Shown piece by piece: positions 8,447-17,500 of a stretch of DNA of 64,000 nucleotides; position 1 is the stretch's first letter, and the number at the start of each line of letters is the position of its first letter. This DNA is from Nioella halotolerans. Its GTDB lineage: Bacteria; Pseudomonadota; Alphaproteobacteria; Rhodobacterales; Rhodobacteraceae. The notes under the pieces are model-generated. The model worked only from the letters and a program-made list of their open reading frames with translations. It had not been told where the DNA came from and did not search any database. The position numbers and the translations under genes are program-made. The stretch covers positions 80,359-144,358 of the forward strand of contig QVQC01000007.1 in assembly GCA_003428585.1 (NCBI GenBank), in the 5' to 3' direction.

Positions 8447-10042
8447 ATGGCCCCCAAAGTTCTCGTTTCCGACAAGCTTTCCGAAACCGCCGTGCAGATC
8501 TTCCGTGATCGCGGCATCGAGGTGGATTTCGACCCCGGCCTCGGCAAGGACAAGGATGCGCTTCTTGCCAAGATCGGCGATTACGACGGCCTTGCCATCC
8601 GCTCTGCCACCAAGGTGACGGAAAAGATCCTCGATGCGGCGCCGAACCTCAAGGTGATCGGCCGCGCCGGGATCGGCACCGACAATATCGACAAGGTGGC
8701 CGCGTCGAAAAAGGGCGTGATCGTGATGAACACGCCGTTCGGCAACATGATCACCACCGCCGAGCATGCCATCGCGATGATGTTCGCCGTCGCCCGGCAA
8801 ATCCCCGAGGCCAGCGCCTCCACCCATGCCGGCAAGTGGGAAAAGTCGAAATTCATGGGCGTGGAACTGACCGGCAAGACGCTGGGCGTCATCGGGGCCG
8901 GCAATATCGGCGGCATCGTCTGCGACCGGGCCCGTGGCCTCAAGATGAAGGTCATCGCCTATGACCCCTTCCTGTCGGAGGAGAAGGCCAATTCCATGGG
9001 CGTGGAAAAGGTGGAATTCGAGGATCTGCTCAAGCGGTCTGATTTTATCACCCTGCACGTGCCGCTGACTGATCAGACGCGCAACATCCTGTCCCGGGAG
9101 AACCTTGAAAAGACCAAGCCGGGCGTGCGTATCATCAACTGCGCGCGCGGCGGGCTGGTGGACGAGGCGGCCTTGGCCGACCTCTTGAAATCGGGCCATG
9201 TCGGTGGGGCGGGCTTCGACGTGTTCGTGGATGAACCGGCCACCGACAACCCGCTTTTCAACCTGCCCAACGTGGTCTGCACGCCGCATCTGGGCGCGGC
9301 CACCACAGAGGCGCAGGAAAACGTGGCCCTGCACGTGGCCGAGCAGATGGCCGATTTCCTGCTGACCGGGGCGGTGCAGAACGCGCTCAACATGCCGTCC
9401 GTCACGGCGGAGGAAGCCAAGGTCATGGGGCCGTGGCTGAAACTGGCGCAGCATCTGGGCAGTTTCGTGGGCCAATTGACCGAGGAGGCGATAGACGAAA
9501 TCCGCATCACCTATAACGGGATTGCGGGCAGCATGAACCTCGAGGCGCTCAATTGCGGTGTGATCGCGGGCATCATGAAGGCGGTGAACCCGGACGTGAA
9601 CATGGTTTCGGCCCCGGTCATCGCGCGCGAACGGGGTATCGAGATCTCCACCACCACGCAGGACAAGTCCGGCGCGTTCGAGGGCTATATCCGGCTGGAG
9701 GTGGTGACACCGCATCGCACCCGGTCGATCGCCGGCACGGTGTTTTCCGACGGCAAGCCGCGCTTCATCCAGATCAAGGGGATCAATATCGACGCCGAGA
9801 TCGGCGAGCACATGCTGTATACCACCAACGAGGACATGCCCGGCATCATCGGCACGCTCGGCAAGACCATGGGCGAGAACGGCGTCAACATCGCCAACTT
9901 CACCCTCGGCCGGTCGAGCGCCGGCAGCAACGCCATCGCGCTGCTCTACCTCGATGCGCAACCGCCGGAGGATGTTCTGGAAAAGCTGCGCGCCACCGGC
10001 ATGTTCCAGCAGGTCGCGCCGATGCAGTTCGACGTGTCGTGA
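8447..10042 (+). CDS. serA: D-3-phosphoglycerate dehydrogenase
   Basis: A 531-residue type-I enzyme that oxidises 3-phosphoglycerate to 3-phosphohydroxypyruvate with NAD+, the committed step of serine synthesis. The start at 8447 follows AAAGGA. The NAD-binding GAGNIGG motif is near residue 150; the catalytic Arg is R234 (CARGGLVDE) and the catalytic His is H281 (PHLGAAT). After the dehydrogenase core comes the long substrate-binding (ASB) domain and a C-terminal ACT domain (about residues 455-531, TNEDMPGIIGTLG), which in this family is the usual site of allosteric serine feedback. A strong terminator follows. Confidence 0.97.
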   Translation: MAPKVLVSDKLSETAVQIFRDRGIEVDFDPGLGKDKDALLAKIGDYDGLAIRSATKVTEKILDAAPNLKVIGRAGIGTDNIDKVAASKKGVIVMNTPFGNMITTAEHAIAMMFAVARQIPEASASTHAGKWEKSKFMGVELTGKTLGVIGAGNIGGIVCDRARGLKMKVIAYDPFLSEEKANSMGVEKVEFEDLLKRSDFITLHVPLTDQTRNILSRENLEKTKPGVRIINCARGGLVDEAALADLLKSGHVGGAGFDVFVDEPATDNPLFNLPNVVCTPHLGAATTEAQENVALHVAEQMADFLLTGAVQNALNMPSVTAEEAKVMGPWLKLAQHLGSFVGQLTEEAIDEIRITYNGIAGSMNLEALNCGVIAGIMKAVNPDVNMVSAPVIARERGIEISTTTQDKSGAFEGYIRLEVVTPHRTRSIAGTVFSDGKPRFIQIKGINIDAEIGEHMLYTTNEDMPGIIGTLGKTMGENGVNIANFTLGRSSAGSNAIALLYLDAQPPEDVLEKLRATGMFQQVAPMQFDVS

Positions 10043-10049
10043 ATCGGCA

Positions 10050-10081
10050 GAAAAGCCCCGGCCTTGGCGCCGGGGCTTTTC
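10050..10081 (+). terminator. Rho-independent terminator after serA
   Basis: A perfect 12-bp stem GAAAAGCCCCGG / CCGGGGCTTTTC with an 8-nt loop, starting 8 bp after the serA stop. The A-rich left side also makes it work in the opposite direction, although no minus-strand gene ends here. Confidence 0.93.
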
Positions 10082-10124
10082 ATACACGCTTGCGGTTCCG
10101 GCCGGTTTCGCCCAATCCTTGGGC

Positions 10125-10571
10125 ATGGATCGCGAGCCCCCCTTCATCCTGAACGATTTCCTGCCCTATCAACTGGCCGTGGTGGCCGAGAGGGTCAGCC
10201 GGCAATTCGCCCGCCACTACCGCGAGATGTTCGGCCTGTCGCGGGCCGAATGGCGGGTCGTCGCGCATCTGAGCCAACAAAGCGAAGTGTCGGTGCGCGA
10301 GATCGCGGCCCGGGCGGAACTGGACAAGTCCAAGGTCAGTCGCGCCGTCGCCCGGCTGGAGGCGCAGGGTTACGTCAGCAAGCGGGCATCGCCCACCGAC
10401 CGGCGGCTGGTGGTCCTGGCCCTGACCGGCAAGGGGAAGGAGATGATCCGTGCCCTGACGCCGATCGTGCAGCGCTACCAGGAAGAGGTGCTGCGCGATC
10501 TCGGGTCGGATGCCGACGGGTTCCGCCGTGCCCTGAAACGGCTGATGGAAGAGTTGCCGCAAGACGGATAG
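10125..10571 (+). CDS. MarR-family transcriptional regulator
   Basis: A 148-residue winged-helix regulator. The start at 10125 gives the usual MarR length. The helix-turn-helix lies at about residues 55-80 (SVREIAARAELDKSKVSRAV), followed by the wing with the conserved DRR motif (SPTDRRLVVLALTGKG). Flanking helices would form the dimer interface. It lies 70 bp upstream of a thiolase gene on the same strand; MarR proteins often control neighbouring catabolic genes and respond to aromatic or CoA-linked ligands, so regulation of the thiolase is plausible but not shown. Confidence 0.9.
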   Translation: MDREPPFILNDFLPYQLAVVAERVSRQFARHYREMFGLSRAEWRVVAHLSQQSEVSVREIAARAELDKSKVSRAVARLEAQGYVSKRASPTDRRLVVLALTGKGKEMIRALTPIVQRYQEEVLRDLGSDADGFRRALKRLMEELPQDG

Positions 10572-10641
10572 AATTCGCCGCAGGGGAATATTCAGAAAGC
10601 CCGTCCTGTCGCGGTGGGCACCAGTCCTTGGAGGAAGCTAA

Positions 10642-11817
10642 ATGACCGATATCGTGATCCTGTCCGGCGCCCGGACGGCGATTGGCACCTTTGGCGGCGC
10701 GCTGGCGGCGACCCCGCCGATCGAGCTTGGCACCGTGGCCGCCAAGGCGGCGCTGGAGCGCGCGGGCGTCGATGGCAAGCAGATCGGCCATGTCGCCTAT
10801 GGCCATGTCATCAACACCGAGCCGCGCGACATGTATCTCAGCCGGGTGGCCGCGATTCAGGCGGGCATTCCCGACACCACCCCGGCGATGAACGTCAACC
10901 GCCTGTGCGGGTCGGGCGCGCAGGCCATCGTGTCGGTGGTGCAAAGCCTGATGCTGGGCGACGCGGAGTTCGGCCTTGCCGGCGGTGCCGAGAGCATGAG
11001 CCGCGGGCCGCATATCGTGCCGGGCATCCGTTGGGGCCAGAAGATGGGGGACATGGGCGCGCAAGACATGATGGTCGGCGCGCTCAACTGCCCCTTTGGC
11101 ACCGGGCATATGGGCGTGACGGCGGAAAACGTGGCCGAGGAGCACGACATCAGCCGCGAAGAGATGGACGCCTTCGCCGCCGAGAGCCAGAAACGCGCCC
11201 TTGCCGCCATCGAGTCCGGGCATTTCAAGGAGCAGATCACGCCGGTCGAGGTTAAGGTCAAGCGTGACCTCGTGGCCTTCGAAACGGACGAACACCCCAA
11301 GGCCTCGACCTTGGAAACGCTGGCCGGGCTGCGGGCGGTGTTTCGCAAGGACGGGCGCGTCACCGCCGGCAATGCCTCTGGGATCAATGACGGCGCGGCG
11401 GCGCTGGTTCTGGCGCGGGCGGATGCGGCGCAGGCTGCCGGTCTGAAACCTCGGGCGCATATCCTCGGCTATGCCCATGCCGGGGTGCGGCCCGAGGTGA
11501 TGGGGATCGGCCCGGTGCCGGCGGTGGAAAAGCTGCTGGAACGGACCGGTCTTGCCATCACAGATTTCGACGTGATCGAGTCGAACGAGGCGTTTGCCGC
11601 GCAGGCGCTTGCGGTGAACAAGGGGCTGGGCCTCGACCCGGTCAAGGTGAACCCCAATGGCGGCGCCATCGCGCTTGGCCACCCGGTCGGCGCCACCGGG
11701 GCGATCCTGACCGTGAAAGCGCTGTATGAACTGGAACGGACCGGCGGCAAGCGGGCGCTGATCACCATGTGCATCGGCGGCGGGCAAGGCATAGCCATTG
11801 CCATCGAACGCCCCTGA
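10642..11817 (+). CDS. Acetyl-CoA acetyltransferase / beta-ketothiolase
   Basis: A 391-residue thiolase. The acyl-accepting Cys is C89 (NRLCGSGAQA), the His is H347 (GHPVGATG), and the second catalytic Cys is C377 (CIGGGQG), the standard thiolase II spacing. It condenses or cleaves acetyl-CoA with acyl-CoA; length and sequence fit biosynthetic/BktB-like enzymes, so roles in polyhydroxyalkanoate synthesis or beta-ketoacyl-CoA degradation are both possible. No phaB or phaC is adjacent, so the pathway is not fixed by context. Start: ATG at 10642 behind TTGGAGGAAG. The only close neighbour is the upstream MarR regulator. Confidence 0.93.
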   Translation: MTDIVILSGARTAIGTFGGALAATPPIELGTVAAKAALERAGVDGKQIGHVAYGHVINTEPRDMYLSRVAAIQAGIPDTTPAMNVNRLCGSGAQAIVSVVQSLMLGDAEFGLAGGAESMSRGPHIVPGIRWGQKMGDMGAQDMMVGALNCPFGTGHMGVTAENVAEEHDISREEMDAFAAESQKRALAAIESGHFKEQITPVEVKVKRDLVAFETDEHPKASTLETLAGLRAVFRKDGRVTAGNASGINDGAAALVLARADAAQAAGLKPRAHILGYAHAGVRPEVMGIGPVPAVEKLLERTGLAITDFDVIESNEAFAAQALAVNKGLGLDPVKVNPNGGAIALGHPVGATGAILTVKALYELERTGGKRALITMCIGGGQGIAIAIERP

Positions 11818-11837
11818 CCGGCGGGACAACGCCAAAA

Positions 11838-11870
11838 AAACCCCCGGTGCCAGCGCGGCATCGGGGGTTT
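11838..11870. terminator. Bidirectional Rho-independent terminator
   Basis: A 14-bp stem, AAACCCCCGGTGCC paired with GGCATCGGGGGTTT (one G-U pair), loop AGCGC, A-rich on the left and T-rich on the right. It lies between the convergent thiolase gene and the small periplasmic-protein gene and can end transcripts of both. Confidence 0.9.
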
Positions 11871-11931
11871 CTTCATGGACCCGGCAGGATGGGGAGAGAG
11901 CACCCCGCCGGGTCCGGTCCGTGAGTGGGGC

Positions 11932-12312
11932 TTACTCGTCTTCAAGGCTTTCGGCGCGGATCCGATCAAAGATGGCCTGTGCCTGGAGGCTGTGGCCCGT
12001 ACCTTGGGTCGAGATCACCTCGCGGCCGCCGCTGCGCAGGAAAGCTTCGTAGTTCGTATCCTGATCCTCGATGGCAGAACGCAGGCGGGCATCGAAGGCA
12101 ACGGATGCCTCGACAGGGTTGGAACTGCTGTTGAGCAGGAAGTTCACGTAGTTGGTGTCGTTGTCTTCCACGGCGTTGCGCAGTTGGATCAGCTCCACGG
12201 TGGAAAGCTGTCCGGGCTCGACGTCGAGCGACCGAGCAAGGCTTGCGGACGCGAAAGCGGCCGGGGCGGAGAGGGCGACAACGAGGGCGGTGGTCAATGC
12301 GAGGGTTTTCAT
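11932..12312 (-). CDS. Small periplasmic protein with two short helical repeats (copy A)
   Basis: A 126-residue secreted protein of unknown function. Residues 1-22 (MKTLALTTALVVALSAPAAF) form a signal peptide. The mature part contains an internal duplication: LRNAVEDNDTNYVNFLLN is echoed by LRSAIEDQDTNYEAFLRS about 35 residues later. The spacing and pattern recall minimal ankyrin-like helix pairs, but I do not claim homology. A conserved EVISTQG segment follows. A paralogue lies at 48737-49102 with nearly identical first codons, the same VISTQ motif and a similar CGAAAGGAAA ribosome-binding region. The gene stands alone, convergent with the thiolase gene across a shared terminator. Confidence 0.85.
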   Translation of the reverse strand: MKTLALTTALVVALSAPAAFASASLARSLDVEPGQLSTVELIQLRNAVEDNDTNYVNFLLNSSSNPVEASVAFDARLRSAIEDQDTNYEAFLRSGGREVISTQGTGHSLQAQAIFDRIRAESLEDE

Positions 12313-12496
12313 TGGTCTTTCCTTTCGGGTGTGTGCGACTTGGGTCGCGGTATGTCTGGCGGGGCGTTTGCCTCCGATACACTTAACCTAGGTACGGCAG
12401 GACTGTGTTTCACCCCACGAATGGGCGAAAGTAACGTGAGAATGGTGCGTGTGTGAACAAGGAGGGCTGCGCCACGGCCCGGGGCGTCACATCCGG

Positions 12497-14551
12497 TTAC
12501 GGCACCGTGATTTCCAGAAACACGGAGGCCCCGCGCCCCTCTGAATCGATCACCGTCAGGTCAATGAAACCCTCGGGCGGCTCGCCAAGGCTGACCTCGC
12601 GGGTCCGCTGGCCAATCTCTACCGGGCGCCCGTTCCACAGCCATGTATAGGGCGGTGTGCCCCGCTCGACACGCGCGATCATCGGCAGGCCGGGCTGGCG
12701 GGCGAGGATTGCGCCATCGGGGGGAAAGGCGATCTCTGGGGCCTCGGGATCCTGCGCCGCGCCGTCGCGCCCGGCAAAGCGGCGCAAGGGCCCGGGCAGC
12801 GCGTCATGGCCGATGGTCAGCGCCCCGCGGGGCGGCGGGGGCAACGGGGTGAGGCCCGGGGCGATGCGGGCGAACGCCTCGAACAGCAGCGGCGCGGCGC
12901 GCTCCGCCCCGAAAGCGCCGGGGACCGAGGCACCATCGGCCCGGCCCAGCCATACGCCCACCACGTGCCGCCCGTCATAGCCGAAGGCCCAGGCATCGCG
13001 GTGGCCGTAGCTGGTGCCGGTCTTGTAGGCCAGCCCGTTGCGCGGCGCGTTCGGCGGCGGCGGCATGTCCGACAGGATGTCGCCGGTATACCACGCCGCC
13101 ACCGGCGACAGCACCTGCACCGGGTCCGCGCCCACCGCGCCCTGCCGGTACCGCAGCGGCACCGCCGCCCCGCCCGCGGCAAGCGCGCCGTAAAGGCGCA
13201 TCATGTCTTCCATCGTCACGCCCACACCGCCCAGCGCGACGGCCAGCCCCGGCTGCCCGGAGGGAAATTCCGGCGCCATGCCGGCGCGGCGCATCCGGGT
13301 CATCAACTCGGCCGGGCCGACCTCGTCCAGAAGCGCCACCACGGGCACGTTGAGGGAGACCTGCAACGCGTGGCGCACCGAAAGCTCCCCTCGGAACCGG
13401 CGGTCGAAATTCTGCGGCGCGTAGTCGCCGAAGCGGGTGGGGCGGTCGGTGATCAGGCTTTCAGGGTGGATCAGCCCGGCCTCGAATCCCAGCCCGTAGA
13501 TCAGCGGTTTCAGGGTGGAGCCGGGCGAGCGCAGGGCGCGCGTCATGTCGACGAAGCCTTGCAGCCGCGCGTCGGTGTAATCGGCCGACCCGACCGAGGC
13601 CAGCATCGCGCCCGTGCGGTGGTCCATCACCATGATCGCGGCGTTGAGCCTGTTCCCCTGCCCGCGCACGGCGTCGCGCGACAGCGCCTCCATCTGTGCC
13701 TGAAGCGTCGCGTCAAGCGTCAGATTGTGCTGACTGGCGGGGTCCACGGCCACGAGGCGGTCTGACACGTGAGGCGCGAGCATGGGGAAATCGTGCCGCG
13801 CATCCGGCAGCGGTTCGGATCGGGCGGCGGCGACCTCCTCTGTGGTCGACAGGCCGAAGCGATGCGCGCGGTCCAGCACCCGGTTGCGGGCGGCCAGCGC
13901 GTTATCCGGGTTCTGGTCCGGGCGGCGGCTGTTCGGGGCCTGCGGGATGGCGACCAGCAGCGCCGCCTCGGCGGTGGTCAGCCGCCGGGGTTCCTGCCCG
14001 AACCATGTGAAACTCGCGGCGCGCACGCCCTCGATATTGCCGCCATAGGGCGCGAGATGCAGGTAGAGCGTCAGGATCTCCTGCTTGGTCAACTGCCGTT
14101 CCAGTGCCAGCGCCAGCCTGATCTGGCGCAGCTTGCCGCGCCACGTGCCGGTGCCGCTATCCTCCAGCAGGCGGGCGACCTGCATGGTGATGGTGGAGGC
14201 GCCCGAGACGATCCGGCCGTTGGTCACCGCCTGCCACGCGGCGCGCGCCATGGCCCGCCAATCGACACCCGCGTGATCGTGAAAGCGGCGATCCTCGTAA
14301 GTCAGCAACAGCGCGATGAAGCCCGGATCGACCTCGGCCAGCGAAACCGGCAGGCGCCAGCGTCCATCCTCGACCGTGTAGGCGCGCAACAGCACACCGT
14401 CGCGGTCCAGCACCTCGACCGACGTGACCGGCACCAGCGGCGGGATCACGGTGGCGTCGATCCATGCATCGACCCGGTCGCGCGCCAGCCCCAGCGCCAG
14501 CAGAAGCGCCGCCACCCAGAAGAATGCCCGCGCCCGGATCACCCGGATCAC
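12497..14551 (-). CDS. pbpC: Penicillin-binding protein 1C (bifunctional transglycosylase/transpeptidase)
   Basis: A 684-residue class-A PBP. One N-terminal membrane helix (about residues 8-25) anchors it. The glycosyltransferase family 51 domain follows (EDRRFHDHAGVD near residue 87 with the catalytic Glu; GASTITMQVARLL). The transpeptidase domain carries SxxK at S345-K348 (PGSTLKP) and KTG in YKTGTSYGHRDA near residue 510. A C-terminal BiPBP_C beta-domain (about 595-684) is typical of PbpC. Its start overlaps the stop of the alpha-2-macroglobulin gene by 4 bp, so translation is coupled. PbpC/macroglobulin pairs are established in Gram-negatives, where the pair is proposed to guard and repair the envelope. 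Confidence 0.95.
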   Translation of the reverse strand: MIRVIRARAFFWVAALLLALGLARDRVDAWIDATVIPPLVPVTSVEVLDRDGVLLRAYTVEDGRWRLPVSLAEVDPGFIALLLTYEDRRFHDHAGVDWRAMARAAWQAVTNGRIVSGASTITMQVARLLEDSGTGTWRGKLRQIRLALALERQLTKQEILTLYLHLAPYGGNIEGVRAASFTWFGQEPRRLTTAEAALLVAIPQAPNSRRPDQNPDNALAARNRVLDRAHRFGLSTTEEVAAARSEPLPDARHDFPMLAPHVSDRLVAVDPASQHNLTLDATLQAQMEALSRDAVRGQGNRLNAAIMVMDHRTGAMLASVGSADYTDARLQGFVDMTRALRSPGSTLKPLIYGLGFEAGLIHPESLITDRPTRFGDYAPQNFDRRFRGELSVRHALQVSLNVPVVALLDEVGPAELMTRMRRAGMAPEFPSGQPGLAVALGGVGVTMEDMMRLYGALAAGGAAVPLRYRQGAVGADPVQVLSPVAAWYTGDILSDMPPPPNAPRNGLAYKTGTSYGHRDAWAFGYDGRHVVGVWLGRADGASVPGAFGAERAAPLLFEAFARIAPGLTPLPPPPRGALTIGHDALPGPLRRFAGRDGAAQDPEAPEIAFPPDGAILARQPGLPMIARVERGTPPYTWLWNGRPVEIGQRTREVSLGEPPEGFIDLTVIDSEGRGASVFLEITVP

Positions 14552-17500
14552 TCGGTGATCACGACCCGGCCCGAGGCGGTCTGCGCCCGGAAGGCGGGGC
14601 GATACATGTCCTCGACCGAGGCGGCGGGGTGGTGGAACTCACCGGGGCTGACCGCGCGCAGGATATAGGCCAGCCGGACCGGATCGCTCCCGCGATGGGT
14701 GACGGCGGCAAGGAACCGGTCCTGCCGGAACTCCGTATGGTCGGTGTCCCCGGTCAGGCCGAGTTCGCCCAGCGCCGCGACATCGCCGCCGCGCAGCAGG
14801 TTCGGGTTGTCGATCTCGAAGCCCGCGGGCAGCGGATCGTTGATCATCAGCCGCGCCTCGCGGTCGGAAAACGGCGACACCGTCAGCAGCGCCACCAGCC
14901 GCGTGCCGACGGCCACCTGCGATGGATCGGCGGGCAGGCCATCAAGCGTCCGGTATGTGCGGGTGATGCGGTAGCCGTTGCCGCCCGCCTCGGTCGCGCC
15001 CTCGGGCTGGCCGTAACGGGTGAGGGTCAGGATCTCCTCGGTCGCGCCCAGATTGGTGACCGTCCGGGTCGTGCTGTCGCCCGCCTCCTGCACCTCGATC
15101 AGCGGGCCGTCGATCTCGGCGCCGTTCACCGTCACCTCCGACAGGCCGTCAAGGTCGATCAGCGCATTGGCGGCCATCAGGCTCCACGCAGCCTCTTGCG
15201 TCGAGACATTGGCGTCCGGCGCGGGCAGCGCGCCGGCCAGCGCGTCGAGGGGGATCGCCTCGGACCCGGCCCCGGCGGCCAGCGTCAGAAGGGCCGCCGC
15301 ATCGCGCCTTTGCGTGCCGAAATCGTCGCGCCAGCCGGTGTCGCCGGTGCCTTGCGCCTGCAACAACCGGTAGCCCTGCCGGAACATCGCGTCGGCGCGG
15401 GGCTGATCGCCATACATCGCCAGCGCCGCGCCAAGCTGGCCCAGCGCCAGCGGGGTGGCGAAACTGTCGGCCTTCACGTCGGCATAGTAGCGCAGGTCGC
15501 CGATCGCCGCCGCGCCCTCGCGCGCCAGCACCATCAGCGCGTAGGCGATGGACTGGCCGCCATGCTCGAAATCCGGCGCGGTGGCCACGTGGTTGCGCAG
15601 GTTATCGAGCGCGGACCGGAAGGCAAGGCCTGGCACGTCATGGCCCGCCGCCCGCGCACGCGACAGGAAATCGGTGACATAGGCGTCAAGCCACGCATCG
15701 CCCGGGCGCGCGCCCCAAAGGCCGAAGCCGCCATTCGCCGCCTGGTTGACCAGCACAGCGTCGATGGCTTCCTGTAGCCGCGCCGACAGGTCGCCGGCAT
15801 GGTCAAGCCCCAGCGCCTCCGCCACGTCGCCCATGTAAAGCAATGGCATCGCCTGGCTGGTCACCTGTTCGGTGCAGCCATAGGGGTAGCGGTCGAGCAT
15901 CTGCATCAGCCCCGGCGCGTCGAACCGCGCAAGCGGCCCAGCCGACAGCACCGCGCGCCCGGTGCCGGCCCGCAGGCCCGCCAGCACCGAGGCGTCGAAA
16001 TCGAGGCTTTCCCCCGGCGCCAGAGTGAAGCGGGAGGTCGTGGCAATCACCGGGTCGTTCGATTGCACGACCAGCCGCAGGCTGCGCGCCAGGCGCTGCC
16101 CGTCCGGGGTGGTCAGCGTCACCTGCACCTCTTGCATGCCGGGCGCGTCCCGCGCGGCAAGCGGCAGGCTGAGACGCTCCGTCTCTCCGTCGTCGAGGTC
16201 TACGGTTAACGCGCCCGTTTCAAGGGCAAGGTCGGGCGAGGCGCTGATCTCCAGCGGCATCTCGCCGGTCGGGCCCTCGGCATGGGTGATTTCCAGCAGA
16301 AGGCGGGACCTGTCGCCCGGCGCCATGAAGCGCGGCAGCGCGGCGGTGACCACCACCGGGTCGCGCACCAGCACATCGGCGCTGTCCTGCCCGATGCCCG
16401 CCTCGGTCCACGCCATGGCCATCACCCGCACGGTGCCGTTGAAGCTTGGCATGTCGAAACGCGCGCGCGCCAGTCCGTCCTCGCCGACGGTAACGGGGCC
16501 GGAATGGAACGCGACCAACGCCTCTGTCGGGGGTGGGGCCTGCATGCGCATCGCTGCCCCGCCATCGCCGCCCTGCCGGATCGCGCCGGGTTGGCCGCCG
16601 CCCGCGATCAGCCGACCGTAGAGGTCGCGGATCCCGACTCCGAGCCGCCGCTGGCCGAAATAATGCCCCATCGGGTCGGGCGCCTCGAACCCTGTGAGGT
16701 TGAGGATGCCCACATCCACCGCGGCAATGCTGGCGTGAACGGTGTCGCCGGGCGCGGCCCCGTCGACGCGCAGGGCAACCTCCAGCGGGCCGCGCGGGGC
16801 GGCCTGTTCCGGTGTCTCAAGGTCCACGTCGAGCGCCCTGTCGCCGGGTGCGACGCTGGCATGGACAAGGCCGAGCGCGCGAGGCGGCGTCTGCGGCGGC
16901 AGGTCCTGCAACGGGCGCAGCAGGGTCGCGGTGACATAGGCGCCGCTGCCCCACTCCTCTGTCACGTCGAGCGCGACGGTTTCCGGGTCATCGCCGATCT
17001 CGACCACTTCCCGGTGGATCAGCCGGTTCGACAGCACCCGGATCAGCACCGTGCCGCCAACGCGCGGCGCGATGTGCAGGTTGGCGGTGTCGCCGACCGC
17101 GTAGCTTTCGGAATCGAGCGACAGCTCCAGTAGATCGGGCGTGCCCGCCGCGTCACCGCCGCCATACCAGCCTGAGTTGAAGCCGACCGAGCTGATCGTG
17201 TAGGCGCCCTCGGTGCTTTCGACGCGCAGCTCATACCGGCCCCAGTCGGTCGGCGCGGCGATACGCAGTGGCGTGGTGCCTAGGGTCACGTCGCCGCCGG
17301 CGATGCGGGTGCGGGTTGTCACCGGTTCCCACGACCAGCGCCCGTTCCGGGCATACCACTGGTAGCGGCGCTCGACCCGGTTCAGCGTCCAGCGCGCCGG
17401 CTGGTTTTCCGCCCCAACGGCGATGAGGTCGAAGCTGGCCTCGGCGCTTTCGGGCAACGGTCCGTCGAAAAGCGGGCGAATGCCGATCAGCGTGCCGGCA

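Noticed and set aside
8345-10147. A 600-codon open frame antisense to serA
   Set aside because: Same GC-driven effect; composition is unlike a protein and serA fully explains the region.
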